The position numbers were made by a program, and so were the translations under genes. From contig OY969928.1 in assembly GCA_963704675.1 (NCBI GenBank), forward strand, positions 806,001 through 870,000: a stretch of DNA of 64,000 bases. Direction: 5' to 3'. The DNA comes from DASUVM01 sp963704675. Lineage in GTDB: Bacteria > Patescibacteriota > Saccharimonadia > Saccharimonadales > Saccharimonadaceae. This document shows, in pieces, positions 27,037 through 35,335 of the stretch (its first letter is position 1; every line of letters starts with the position of its first letter). A model generated the notes under the pieces. The model saw only the letters and a list, made by a program, of their open reading frames with translations, searched no databases and had not been told where the DNA came from.

Positions 27037-28722
27037 TCACCGCCGGCTTATAAGCGCAGCATGTCCCATAGACATAAGATGCCGCTCACGATAATTATCA
27101 AAGTGTTTTTTGCTAAGCCCATTACGCTTAATAAAGCTTGAGATGCGCTCCGAGCCTATATAGTGAGGTATCATAACATAAGTGGCGCCAGCTCGATACA
27201 ATTCAGCGGCTTCATTGTAATTTTCTGAGTGGCAAATAATAACTGCCCGCTCATTTTTTTCAGTAATATATTTGACAAGCGCAAGATTGGTAGCATGGTC
27301 AGTAACTGTTGAAACGGCAAGTTTCATTTTGCTGATATTAAGCTCCTCGAGCAGTTCAAGGTCGGTTGCGTCACCATATAAAACGTTAATGCCTTGACGC
27401 TGAAGCGTTTCAATAACTTCAGGATTGTAATCGACAACCACAAAACGTCTACGCATACTTTTAAATGTTTTGACAAATTCATGCCCGCCTTTTTTATAGC
27501 CAAAAAGCACAAGCGGATAATCTTTTGAATGTTCTTCATGCTCTTTAATAACGTGGCGTTCAAAGAGCTGCAAGCGATGCTGCCAGCGGTTAAAGATTTC
27601 ATCGTCAAATTGCATCAGATAGGCACTTACTCCGATAGTAATAATGGCAACTAATGTAATAATTGCACTGATATCGCTACTCACAAGTCCGGCACTGGCG
27701 GCGATCACGACGAGTACAATCGAGAATTCACTAATCTGAGATAGTGGCATCGCAGCTTTAAAGCTGGTGCGCTTGGTGTAGCCAAGAAGGCCGAGGCTAG
27801 TCATAATAAAGAGTGGCTTTGAAATAAGGACAACAATTGAAAGTAATATCGCCGGTATGAGGGCATTTGCCAAGTTCTGCAGCTCTAAGCTTTCGCCCAG
27901 TACAATAAAGAATAAAACAATAAAGAAGTCGCGTAGCGGCTTAAGACGAGCCCCGATTTCTTGGGAATAAGGCAGTGACGCCAATGAAATACCAGCAAAG
28001 AGCGCTCCTACTTCAATTGAAAAGCCAGCTAGTTCGAATATAGAAGCAATGCCAAAGCCCCAGGCGATGGCGCTCAAAAAGAGGAGTTCTTGAGATTTCG
28101 CGATAAAGCGTGCTACTCTGGGCAGAAGCTTAGAGCCCGCAAGCCATAAGAGTGTGGCAAGTAAGAGGGCTTTTCCTCCTAACTCTAAAAGAGTAAAAAT
28201 TGAGAAGCCTTTTTGGTCAGTGGTTACGAAAAGGAGCGCTATTGTTGCCAAAATATCTTCAAGCAGCAGCACGCCAATTGTAATCTGAGCGTATAAACGG
28301 CTATTCTCACGTTTATCATTGAGAACTTTGACAATAATAATAGTACTCGAAAAAGTGAGTGCAAGCGAAATGATGAGTGCTGGAACAAATGCTATTCCAA
28401 AGAGTAAACAGGCAACAAGACTAATAGTACCGGTGCCGAAGATCGCTGCCGCAGCGGTTAAAAAGACTGTCTTACCAAGTGTTTTAATAACGCCAAGGCG
28501 CAATTCAAGACCAATAATAAAGAGCAGCAGGGCGATACCAATCTCGCTAAAACTCTCAAACGTTTCTTTTTGGCTGATTAGGTGTAAAAATGCTGGCCCA
28601 ACTAGAATACCAGTTATGATATAGCCAATAATAAGCGGTTGTTTTAAGAAACGCATAATTAAAGAAATTGCAGTTGTGAGTGCAATCACTAGGCTAAGTT
28701 CGACAAAAACGTTTCCGGTCAT
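27037..28722 (-). CDS. Monovalent cation:proton antiporter, CPA2 family, with TrkA-N domain (KefB/KefC-like)
   Basis: A 561-residue protein. About 12 membrane helices fill residues 1-385, with the CPA2 opening FLKQPLIIGYIITGILVGP. A Rossmann regulatory domain follows: LVLFGYKKGGHEFVKTF, VVVDYNPEVIETL and VLYGDATDLELLEEL, the classic TrkA-N nucleotide-binding pattern. It should exchange K+ or Na+ for protons, gated by NAD(H) or a similar ligand. It is transcribed divergently from the ABC-2 operon at 28805, with a palindrome between them. Confidence 0.9.
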   Translation of the reverse strand: MTGNVFVELSLVIALTTAISLIMRFLKQPLIIGYIITGILVGPAFLHLISQKETFESFSEIGIALLLFIIGLELRLGVIKTLGKTVFLTAAAAIFGTGTISLVACLLFGIAFVPALIISLALTFSSTIIIVKVLNDKRENSRLYAQITIGVLLLEDILATIALLFVTTDQKGFSIFTLLELGGKALLLATLLWLAGSKLLPRVARFIAKSQELLFLSAIAWGFGIASIFELAGFSIEVGALFAGISLASLPYSQEIGARLKPLRDFFIVLFFIVLGESLELQNLANALIPAILLSIVVLISKPLFIMTSLGLLGYTKRTSFKAAMPLSQISEFSIVLVVIAASAGLVSSDISAIITLVAIITIGVSAYLMQFDDEIFNRWQHRLQLFERHVIKEHEEHSKDYPLVLFGYKKGGHEFVKTFKSMRRRFVVVDYNPEVIETLQRQGINVLYGDATDLELLEELNISKMKLAVSTVTDHATNLALVKYITEKNERAVIICHSENYNEAAELYRAGATYVMIPHYIGSERISSFIKRNGLSKKHFDNYRERHLMSMGHAALISRR

Positions 28723-28737
28723 GTTTATTTTTCGCGT

Positions 28738-28753
28738 ATACTAGCACTAGTAT
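28738..28753. promoter_or_regulatory. Palindrome in the divergent promoter region
   Basis: ATACTAG-CA-CTAGTAT: two 7-bp arms around two bases, lying between the antiporter and the ABC-2 operon and overlapping -10-like TATACT and TAGTAT boxes on both strands. A shared operator is a reasonable guess. Confidence 0.45.
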
Positions 28754-28804
28754 GACATAAGGCCAGATGTAGGCCAATACATTTTTATAAAACGAGGTAG
28801 TATC

Positions 28805-29605
28805 ATGTATGTCACTGCCCTCCGAGGCCTTAAATTGTGGTGGTCTATGTGTTTATTTGAAGCATTGAGATTCCGCGTTTTTCCACTTGAAATTGTCGCT
28901 TCGCTTGCCTCTCGAATTATCGAGGCTTCGCTTTATATACTTTTTTGGCTACTGATTAGTACATTCGCCTCAAAGGGAGAAATTGACCCGAAAGACATCA
29001 TCAGTTACTACTTGATTGCAAACGGCATTACACCGTTTTTCTTTCTTGGCCTGGGTATTGCAAGTGAGACTCACAAACTCATTAAGCGTGGTGAGCTGAG
29101 CCACATTTTGATACGGCCAATTAACCCCATATTTTACCCATGGGCAATTCGAATGGGACGCAATATGGTTAACTTAAGCTTCGGTATTGTGCAGATTGTT
29201 ATTGGTATTACCATTGCCGGTGGTTTCTCGGTAGCCAGTTTACCGTTCTTATTACCAACAATTGTAAGCGCTTTATTGCTGAATTTAGCATTTAACATTA
29301 TTGTCGGTGCTATTGGTTTTTATGTTGTTGAAGGACGAGGAGTAAAAAACATGGCACTTCATTTGCTTCGTTTGACGCGCGGTGAAATCATGCCGCTCTT
29401 TCTTATGCCGGTTGGCGTTGCGACATTTTTACAATTTACGCCCTTTCCTGCGAGTCAATACCACGTAGCAATTGTGTTGCAGGGAACGCGCTTACCTGAG
29501 TGGTACTTTGTTGTCATTGGTTTTATGTGGTCGGTGCTTTTGATGATCTTTGCGATTGGTTTTTGGCGATATGCATTGAGACGTTATGAGGCGGTTGGGC
29601 AATGA
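28805..29605 (+). CDS. ABC-2 type exporter permease, first subunit
   Basis: A 266-residue membrane protein with six hydrophobic segments. It starts at ATG 28805, preceded by GAGG. The pattern FRVFPLEIVASLASRIIEASLYILFWLLI and the loop LIKRGELSHILIRPINPIFYPW match the ABC2_membrane_6/DUF990 permeases, which work as pairs with one ATPase. It overlaps the next permease by ATGA. Confidence 0.82.
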   Translation: MYVTALRGLKLWWSMCLFEALRFRVFPLEIVASLASRIIEASLYILFWLLISTFASKGEIDPKDIISYYLIANGITPFFFLGLGIASETHKLIKRGELSHILIRPINPIFYPWAIRMGRNMVNLSFGIVQIVIGITIAGGFSVASLPFLLPTIVSALLLNLAFNIIVGAIGFYVVEGRGVKNMALHLLRLTRGEIMPLFLMPVGVATFLQFTPFPASQYHVAIVLQGTRLPEWYFVVIGFMWSVLLMIFAIGFWRYALRRYEAVGQ

Positions 29606-30414
29606 GATCGCTCCATCGTATCAAAAGAGCACTTTCGTTGGTTTGGGTGGCTTTGCGCGAACAAGTTCATGCCGAACGAGCTTTTCCGGCAAATATGATA
29701 ACCGAAATACTTTCAACCGGTTTTTATGTATTAACATTTGTCATCTTTCTTGAATTATTGTTTCAGCGCACCGGAGCAATTGCAGGTTTCTCGAAAAATG
29801 ATTATCTGCTGATGTTTTTAATTGGGCAATTAAGCTTCTATATTGTATATTTTGGTATTTTTAATACCTGGGCTCGGCTTATTGAGACGGTGAGAAGTGG
29901 TGCGTTTGATCTTTTATTGTTAAAACCTGTACCAACGCGTGCTTTCTTTTATGCTGGGTCACTGAGGCCGTTCAGTACACTGCTCACTGTACTGCCTAAT
30001 ATCACCTTTTTGGTAATTATCATTGACTGGCAGGCGATACAATTCAGTTGGGCTTCTTTTGGTATGGCAATGATTGTCTGGTCGGCAGGACTAGTTATTT
30101 ACAATACGCTTCTATTTGCGTTAGCCTTGCCGGTTTTTAAAACTGGCGATGCTACTGATACGCTCAATATATTTTATAGCCTCGATTCTATGCCAGAAGT
30201 GCCATACAATAAAGTACCATTTGCTATGAAAGTAGCCAGCCTGATGCTTATACCTGGTCTCTTAATGACGGCAGCTACGACTGATGTTATGCTAATGAAA
30301 AGTGACCCGGTGCCAACTCTTATTGCTAGTAGTATCGCGGGTGTTGTGTCGTTCTTTATTTTTGGATGGCTTTGGCATTTCGCATTGCGTAATTACACTT
30401 CAGCATCATCATGA
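29602..30414 (+). CDS. ABC-2 type exporter permease, second subunit
   Basis: A 270-residue partner of the preceding permease with six hydrophobic segments. The loop WARLIETVRSGAFDLLLLKPVPTRAFFY is the equivalent of the conserved cytoplasmic loop that docks the ATPase. It overlaps both neighbours by ATGA. The exported compound is unknown; related systems move drugs or lipids. Confidence 0.82.
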   Translation: MRSLHRIKRALSLVWVALREQVHAERAFPANMITEILSTGFYVLTFVIFLELLFQRTGAIAGFSKNDYLLMFLIGQLSFYIVYFGIFNTWARLIETVRSGAFDLLLLKPVPTRAFFYAGSLRPFSTLLTVLPNITFLVIIIDWQAIQFSWASFGMAMIVWSAGLVIYNTLLFALALPVFKTGDATDTLNIFYSLDSMPEVPYNKVPFAMKVASLMLIPGLLMTAATTDVMLMKSDPVPTLIASSIAGVVSFFIFGWLWHFALRNYTSASS

Positions 30415-31379
30415 GCGACATCATAAGAGCCCAAAGTTTACAGAAAACATTTAAGATCAAAGGAAATAAAAAGTTTATCAATAGTATCTTTAAGCCTCAG
30501 TGGCAATACAAACATGCGGTTGATAGTGTTAGCTTTTGCGTGAGTACGGGTGAGGCAGTGGCATTTTTGGGGCCAAACGGAGCAGGTAAAACAACGACCA
30601 CCAAAATGCTTACCGGCCTGGTTTACCCGACTGCCGGTGAGTTATCGGTTCTTGGTTTTAGACCATTTGATCGAAAATATGAGTTTTTGAAAAAGATTGG
30701 CCTGGTGATGGGCAACAAGGCTGGGCTCAATTGGGATCTTTCGGCTCGCCAGTCGTTTGAGCTGCTTCGTAAAATTTACAATATTAAAGTTTCGGTATAT
30801 GAAGAACGAGTCAAAAAACTCACGAAACTTCTTCATGTTGAGCATGTACTTGAGGCGCAAGTAAGACGTTTATCGCTCGGTGAGCGCATGAAGCTTGAGT
30901 TAATCGGTGCGCTATTGCATGATCCGGACATTTTGTTTCTCGATGAGCCAACTATCGGGCTTGATATTGCATCAAAACACAATGTGCGGAAGTTTCTTCG
31001 TGAGATTCATGAAGAAGGCAAAACACTACTTTTGACCAGTCACGACATGGACGATATTAGTGAAGTGTGCCAGCGTGTGATCGTTATTAATCATGGAGTT
31101 CTCATGTATGATGACTCGATGCGTGCCTTAAATAACCAATATACCAATAAACGATTTGTACGTCTTGAGTTCGGTGGCGAGACTCCTTCTCGTCAAAAGC
31201 TCGAAGTATTTGGTGATCTTGTGAGTTCAAAAGATGGCGTTGTTGTGCTTGGTCTTAAGAAAGACAGGGTTGTGCCAGCTATCACAAAGTTAACCGATAT
31301 ATTTAACGTACAAGATATCACTATTGAGCAAGTACCGCTCGAAGTGGTGATGAGCGGACTTTATCAAAGAGTACCTTAA
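30411..31379 (+). CDS. ABC transporter ATPase of the ABC-2 exporter
   Basis: A 322-residue nucleotide-binding subunit. It shows Walker A GPNGAGKTTT near residue 56, a signature RRLSLGERMKLELIGAL (LSLGE in place of LSGGQ), Walker B DILFLDEPTIGLD and the switch histidine in LLTSHDMDDI. The C-terminal 90 residues form the small extra domain common in DrrA-like exporters. It ends the three-gene operon. Its stop lies five bases from the convergent VIT-like gene, with CTTAAC/GTTAAG inverted repeats across the two stops. Confidence 0.92.
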   Translation: MSDIIRAQSLQKTFKIKGNKKFINSIFKPQWQYKHAVDSVSFCVSTGEAVAFLGPNGAGKTTTTKMLTGLVYPTAGELSVLGFRPFDRKYEFLKKIGLVMGNKAGLNWDLSARQSFELLRKIYNIKVSVYEERVKKLTKLLHVEHVLEAQVRRLSLGERMKLELIGALLHDPDILFLDEPTIGLDIASKHNVRKFLREIHEEGKTLLLTSHDMDDISEVCQRVIVINHGVLMYDDSMRALNNQYTNKRFVRLEFGGETPSRQKLEVFGDLVSSKDGVVVLGLKKDRVVPAITKLTDIFNVQDITIEQVPLEVVMSGLYQRVP

Positions 31380-31384
31380 CAACT

Positions 31385-31954
31385 TTATAAGTTAAGCAAA
31401 TATCCCGCGGTACCGCCGATGACAATAATTAATAAACCAAGTAGCATCAATTCAAGGCCGTCGCGAGCAGGCTTCATTTTAAGCAAGAAGCCTCGCCACC
31501 ATCCGGCGCTGAATAATACAATCGAAGTTAATATAGTACACCAACTGACAGCGAGAAGTGTGTTATTGAAGAAAAAGAGGGGCAAGAGAGTAAGCAAGCA
31601 AACAGCAAAGTAGATCATAAACTCAATGGCGGCAGGCATGAAATAAGAGCGCCATGGATCTGTTTTTTCACGACCGTCAAGCTCGTCTTCATAATGTTCA
31701 GAGCTATATTTAACTGCTGAAGCATTGAACCCATTCACAAGGATGCTGACGGCTGCCGTTATAAGCAAGATTCTACGATCGGTAATGCTCGCAAAGCTGA
31801 GCCCTGCCACAACACCGGCACTGATTGCAAATCCACCCTCAATACCCTCAAGTATTGAGAGAAGCTTTTGAGCCCCGAATGGCAATCGAAGATGTCGACG
31901 ACGATGTCGTAGTTCATGACGGATGCGGGGAGTAACCATAAGCTTAGAACTCAT
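31385..31954 (-). CDS. VIT1/CCC1-like iron or manganese transporter
   Basis: A 189-residue protein with about five hydrophobic segments. The first membrane helix GIEGGFAISAGVVAGLSFA and the following acidic loop with EHYEDELDGREKTDPW resemble vacuolar-iron-transporter proteins, which move Fe2+ or Mn2+ out of the cytoplasm; the loop is shorter than in plant VIT1. The start ATG 31954 lies in an inverted copy of the sequence upstream of corA (see 31946-32109), so two metal-transporter genes share one structured spacer. Confidence 0.65.
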   Translation of the reverse strand: MSSKLMVTPRIRHELRHRRRHLRLPFGAQKLLSILEGIEGGFAISAGVVAGLSFASITDRRILLITAAVSILVNGFNASAVKYSSEHYEDELDGREKTDPWRSYFMPAAIEFMIYFAVCLLTLLPLFFFNNTLLAVSWCTILTSIVLFSAGWWRGFLLKMKPARDGLELMLLGLLIIVIGGTAGYLLNL

Positions 31955-32109
31955 CTTACCATACTTTCAATAGTAAAAAATGCGTTAGCTCCGAGCGAAA
32001 AAGTCGGAGAGTGAGGAGGCGTAGCAAGAGGCTACACCGGCGAGCGATACAACTTTTGCAGCCGGAGATAACCAGTTTTTAGCTTGAAAGGTATGGTGAG
32101 ATGAGTTCT
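31946..32109. promoter_or_regulatory. Structured spacer between the VIT-like gene and corA, with inverted duplication of a start region
   Basis: The segment 31946-31970 (the start region of the VIT-like gene) recurs in inverted form at 32084-32109, with one bulge and one wobble over 25-26 bases. Between the arms lies a nested structure: GTTAGCTCCG (31984-31993) with CGGAGATAAC (32063-32072), GCgAAAAaGT (31995-32004) with ACTTTTGC (32052-32059), and a central hairpin GTAGC-aagag-GCTAC (32021-32035). TTTTT follows at 32076-32080. It could be a metal-sensing leader RNA or a DNA-level regulatory site. No known riboswitch class matched. Confidence 0.6.
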
Positions 32110-32130
32110 TCGGTATATACTAAGTTTTGA
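32101..32130 (+). CDS. Possible 9-codon upstream reading frame before corA
   Basis: ATG AGT TCT followed by six codons and TGA, encoding MSSSVYTKF. The first three codons and the 17 bases before them copy the start of the VIT-like gene. The frame ends six bases before the corA ATG, and its first eight bases ATGAGTTC pair with GAACTCAT directly before that ATG. Confidence 0.3.
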   Translation: MSSSVYTKF

Positions 32131-32136
32131 ACTCAT

Positions 32137-33084
32137 ATGATCAGATATTTTTATAAAAACCTTCGGTCAACGAAATTGACACAGCCCAAAGAATACCAAC
32201 CAGGGGCCTGGATTTGCGTTGAAGAGCCTACCGAACAAGAAATTGAATGGCTGGTGCAGAAGTTCAATCTCGACCTCGGTCACATGGAAGATGTCCTCGA
32301 TGCTGAAGAAATGCCGCGTTTAGAGCGAGAAGGAGATATTAGCTATATCTTTGTGCGTTATGCTTTTACGACCGAAGAGGTCGAAGTAACAACCTCGCCG
32401 CTCTTGTTTGTGGTTGGGCCTAATCTGTTAATAACTATTACGCCACATCGCTTGCCCCGACTACAGCGTTTCTTAAACGGCAAAATTGATTTTGCAACGA
32501 CACAGAGAACGAAGCTAGTTTTGCAGATTATGTCACAGATTGCCGATCAATATGAAAATTTCATCAACAATGTTAGCCGGCAGATTAAAATGATGCGTGT
32601 GCAACTTCGGCAACATGAAATTAACAACGATGACTTTGTGAACTTCGTAATGATCGAAGACGAGCTCAATGAATTTCTCTCAGCGCTTCTACCGACCACT
32701 GCTATATTGCGGCGCCTACTATTGGGTCGTCACATTCCACTTTTTGAAGAAGACCAAGATATCGTTGAAGATTTGCTTTTAAATAACGAGCAATCAATTG
32801 AAAGTTGTAAAAGTAACATTAAAACTGTTGCAAGTATTCGAAATGCCTATTCGACTATCGCGAACAACAATTTAAACCGGGCAATTAAATGGTTGACGGC
32901 AGCGACGGTCGCCATTGCATTACCGAATGTTTTCTTTGGCATGTATGGTATGAATATTGATCTGCCTTTTCAAACGCAATCTGAAATAGGCACTGACTTA
33001 AGGGGTTATTTTATCGTTATTTCATTGACTATTCTTGTAACAGCCGGTCTTTTGATATGGGCACGCAGACGGCGAATTATCTAA
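32137..33084 (+). CDS. corA: CorA family magnesium/cobalt transporter
   Basis: A 315-residue protein. The long cytoplasmic funnel domain is followed by two C-terminal membrane helices. The signature GMYGMN, which lines the pore entrance, is present at the end of the first helix (VFFGMYGMNIDLPF). The positively charged tail ARRRRII closes the pore ring in the family. It imports Mg2+ as a pentamer. An 8-bp inverted repeat (ATGAGTTC at 32101 and GAACTCAT at 32129) abuts the start codon, which could control translation. A -10-like TATACT lies at 32116-32121. Confidence 0.92.
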   Translation: MIRYFYKNLRSTKLTQPKEYQPGAWICVEEPTEQEIEWLVQKFNLDLGHMEDVLDAEEMPRLEREGDISYIFVRYAFTTEEVEVTTSPLLFVVGPNLLITITPHRLPRLQRFLNGKIDFATTQRTKLVLQIMSQIADQYENFINNVSRQIKMMRVQLRQHEINNDDFVNFVMIEDELNEFLSALLPTTAILRRLLLGRHIPLFEEDQDIVEDLLLNNEQSIESCKSNIKTVASIRNAYSTIANNNLNRAIKWLTAATVAIALPNVFFGMYGMNIDLPFQTQSEIGTDLRGYFIVISLTILVTAGLLIWARRRRII

Positions 33085-33124
33085 TTAACAGGGGTAAAAT
33101 GCAAGCATAGCCACCTACGCATGC

Positions 33125-33153
33125 TTGACACATTTCAAAAACTTTGCTAGAAT
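33125..33153 (+). promoter_or_regulatory. Near-consensus promoter of the 29-codon gene
   Basis: TTGACA (33125-33130), a 17-base spacer and TAGAAT (33148-33153). This is one of the two clearest sigma-70-type promoters in the window. Confidence 0.85.
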
Positions 33154-33220
33154 ATATTTTGCGTGTTTATGCAAGTACCCGCAAAAACATATGCAAACCA
33201 CCTAAACAAGGAGATACTCT

Positions 33221-33310
33221 ATGCCTATCAAAATCCGTGTGATTTCATCACAGAAGCGGATACCGGTAGACGTTGAGCCAGCCGACTGGCAACAGTATAT
33301 AGAACACTAA
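33221..33310 (+). CDS. 29-residue protein of unknown function with its own promoter and terminator
   Basis: A reading frame of 29 codons from ATG 33221, preceded by AAGGAG with eight bases of spacing. The peptide starts MPIKIRVISSQKRIPVDV and ends in EH; it is soluble, mixed charge, with a central DVEPADW. It has a complete transcription unit: a near-consensus promoter 70-95 bases upstream and a strong terminator seven bases after the stop. The leader of about 60 bases has no other frame. I do not recognise the peptide. The strength of the signals argues for a highly expressed small protein. Confidence 0.75.
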   Translation: MPIKIRVISSQKRIPVDVEPADWQQYIEH

Positions 33311-33316
33311 ACGTCG

Positions 33317-33360
33317 CACCCGCCTCAGTGTACACTCCGTACCAGGCGGGTGTTTCTTTT
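33317..33360 (+). terminator. Intrinsic terminator of the 29-codon gene
   Basis: CACCCGCCT and AGGCGGGTG pair over 9 bp around an 18-base loop, followed by TTTCTTTTTCTTTTT. It also separates this gene from the convergent DsbA-like gene. Confidence 0.88.
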
Positions 33361-33365
33361 TCTTT

Positions 33366-34121
33366 TTATTCGCTACTCTGCACTGCAGGAGTAGATAGTG
33401 TGTTTGAATTCTCGGGTTTGGCTGGCGGTTGCTCACCAGCGTCTTTGAGGGCTCTATCAACGAGCTCTTCAATCTTTTTGATACTAAAGGTTGATTCACC
33501 GGCTTCATCCTTTTCGGAAATATCCTCAAATTTTAGAGCCTTACCATTCAGTACGAGAGCAGGGGTACTTTTCTCAACGCCACCTTTTTCGGCGGCGGTA
33601 GCGTCTCGTTGGATGCGCTCACTGACTGTTTTACTCCCGAGCGCTTCTTTGAACTTTGCTATATCAAGTCTGATGCTACTAGCATATTTTTCGAAGAAAC
33701 TTGAACGGGTATTAGCCGAGGCATTCTCCCATTCGGCCTGATTATCATAAAGCGCATCATGCATCTCCCAGAACTTACCCTGTTCAGCAGCAGCTTCAGC
33801 GGCGGCAGCGGCAGCTTTGGCGTTCGGGTGAATTGCCGTTAGTGGCATATGACGGAAGACAAAAGCAATCTTATCTTTATAAACATTTTTAAAATCAGCG
33901 ACCTTCATAGCCCGATAAAGACTGCTGCAACCTGGACATTGAAAATCACCGTATTCGATAAATACAACCTTTGCGTCTCTATTATCACCATAAACATGAT
34001 CACCCTCGACGACACTAGCCGGATCGCCATTAAAAGGTACCGAAGGCTCACGAGTAAAAATAACTAACCCGAAAATCAACACACAAATGCCACCAAAAAT
34101 CAGCCATCGCCATTTATCCAT
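33366..34121 (-). CDS. DsbA-like thioredoxin-fold disulfide oxidoreductase, membrane-anchored
   Basis: A 251-residue protein preceded by GAGGAG. An N-terminal helix (WRWLIFGGICVLIFGLVIF) anchors it, with the rest outside. The thioredoxin fold has the active site FQCPGCSS (C-P-G-C), the helical insertion HPNAKAAAAAAEAAAEQGKFWEMHDALY, and the cis-proline region KSTPALVLNGK. It should oxidise cysteines of exported proteins such as the giant surface protein, which carries many cysteine pairs. A VKOR or DsbB partner is not in the window. The C-terminal 30 residues are disordered and proline-rich. Confidence 0.88.
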   Translation of the reverse strand: MDKWRWLIFGGICVLIFGLVIFTREPSVPFNGDPASVVEGDHVYGDNRDAKVVFIEYGDFQCPGCSSLYRAMKVADFKNVYKDKIAFVFRHMPLTAIHPNAKAAAAAAEAAAEQGKFWEMHDALYDNQAEWENASANTRSSFFEKYASSIRLDIAKFKEALGSKTVSERIQRDATAAEKGGVEKSTPALVLNGKALKFEDISEKDEAGESTFSIKKIEELVDRALKDAGEQPPAKPENSNTLSTPAVQSSE

Positions 34122-34185
34122 ACAAAACTCCTCTAAACATAACTAGTATATCCTTTTACTAGATTATTTCAAATGGGGTAGGCAT

Positions 34186-34321
34186 CTGAATCCCGGAACC
34201 TTCGTTTCCAAACCACTCTCTTCATGTAAAGCTCCATCGGAGCTCTATATGAGCGTTGGGCTGAAATCAGTTAGTAAAAACTGATTTCACACGATTTTGG
34301 AAACGAAGGTTCGGGATTCAG
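34186..34321 (+). repeat. Foldback repeat element, copy C
   Basis: Arms 34186-34212 and 34295-34321 pair over about 26 bp with one bulged base on each side. The core reads ccactct, a hairpin with two mismatches (CATGTAAAGCTCC/GGAGCTCTATATG), gcgttgggctgaaatc, a perfect hairpin GAAATCAGTT/AACTGATTTC, and cacacga. Relative to copies A and B, the second hairpin has changed a G-C pair to A-T on both sides, which is covariation. It lies between two minus-strand genes and overlaps neither. Confidence 0.88.
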
Positions 34322-34333
34322 GGATAGTTATTT

Positions 34334-34366
34334 TTGCCCGGGTGAAAAACTCTTTCACCCGGGCAA
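34334..34366. terminator. Perfect 14-bp hairpin after the IMPase-like gene
   Basis: TTGCCCGGGTGAAA and TTTCACCCGGGCAA are exactly complementary around a 5-base loop. The stop codon of the minus-strand gene lies three bases away. On the minus strand the hairpin is followed by an A-run, not a T-run, so a classical intrinsic terminator is uncertain. Confidence 0.55.
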
Positions 34367-34368
34367 TA

Positions 34369-35253
34369 CTATACGACCGCGAGGAGCTCAGGCAGCTTTT
34401 CTTCGGGAATCAAGAGAATGACCCGATTGGCGCTCGTCACTTCGGTTGGTGGGCGAGGCTCAAACCGTTCAAGCTTGTTGCCATCGTTAGAAACTTGCAA
34501 CCAGGCAATCTTGAGCTGCTTTGTCATTCCGATAAGCGGCGTGTTGTCCCATGGCGTGTCGTTGCGGAAATACACGAGGTGGGCGCCGATCTCGGCCGTT
34601 AGTACCCTCATAACGCGCAAGGCGATACTGCCAGGTATGATGTGGTAGTCGAGAAACGCACCTCCAAATTCGGTGGGCATGATCAGCCGCCGCAAAAGCG
34701 GATTTTTTATATACTCGGGCGACTTCCAAAGGACGACTACTTGCTCGCTGAGCGGTTTTGCGCGCCGCCGCCTCACTCTTACATCAACTTGAAGGTCGGC
34801 AAGTTTGCCGTGAGTATACTGGAGCACTCCTTCGTCATCAGGGCCATACCAATAAAGGTTACCGCTGTTTACGTCGCCGATAGCAACACAGACAACCTCG
34901 CCATCTATTACCAGAGCAATTTGTGTACCGACCCCGAAGGCCTGCTGGCGCTTAAAAGCGATAGTGCCGTCTATAGAGTCGACGGTGAAATAGGCATTGA
35001 TACCCGGTAGAGTGCAAGCAATCCGCAGCCCCTTCTCTTCGGCGTTGATACCAAAACCTGGGAAGGCTTCAATGAGCTTTTCGACTATGAGTGCCTGGAC
35101 TTCAGTATCCGCTGAGGTGTAATCCTCAAGCGTTCCATCAGAGCGGACCTTATGGTGTTCCGTATAATAGTGCCAGCGTTTTCGAATTTCCGTGATAGCC
35201 ATCTCGATGATCTCGACGATTCTCGCCACATTGATATCTTGCCCAAGCTTCAA
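34369..35253 (-). CDS. Inositol monophosphatase/FIG superfamily protein
   Basis: A 294-residue protein. The Mg-dependent sugar-phosphatase signatures are present: NAEEKG (metal-binding Glu-Glu near residue 75), VDSIDGTIAF (the D-x-I-D-G-T motif near 92) and PWDNTPL (in place of the usual W-D-x-A-A-G near 234). It should dephosphorylate a sugar phosphate, inositol phosphate or nucleotide such as PAP. The altered WD segment makes the substrate uncertain. Its base composition and codons are visibly richer in G and C than neighbouring genes, as in several other isolated genes here (42818, 49433, 60439), which suggests a separate origin. Confidence 0.75.
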   Translation of the reverse strand: MKLGQDINVARIVEIIEMAITEIRKRWHYYTEHHKVRSDGTLEDYTSADTEVQALIVEKLIEAFPGFGINAEEKGLRIACTLPGINAYFTVDSIDGTIAFKRQQAFGVGTQIALVIDGEVVCVAIGDVNSGNLYWYGPDDEGVLQYTHGKLADLQVDVRVRRRRAKPLSEQVVVLWKSPEYIKNPLLRRLIMPTEFGGAFLDYHIIPGSIALRVMRVLTAEIGAHLVYFRNDTPWDNTPLIGMTKQLKIAWLQVSNDGNKLERFEPRPPTEVTSANRVILLIPEEKLPELLAVV

Positions 35254-35335
35254 TTTCGGCTCCTCTCTTGGCCTCTTTTTACTATACTGTGTTAGCTTCT
35301 TTCTTTAACAATTTTACGTTACAATTTTGATAACG

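Noticed and set aside
31984..32072. M-box or Mn2+ (yybP-ykoY) riboswitch before corA
   Set aside because: The stems do not carry the conserved M-box or yybP-ykoY sequence elements; kept only as an unnamed structured spacer.
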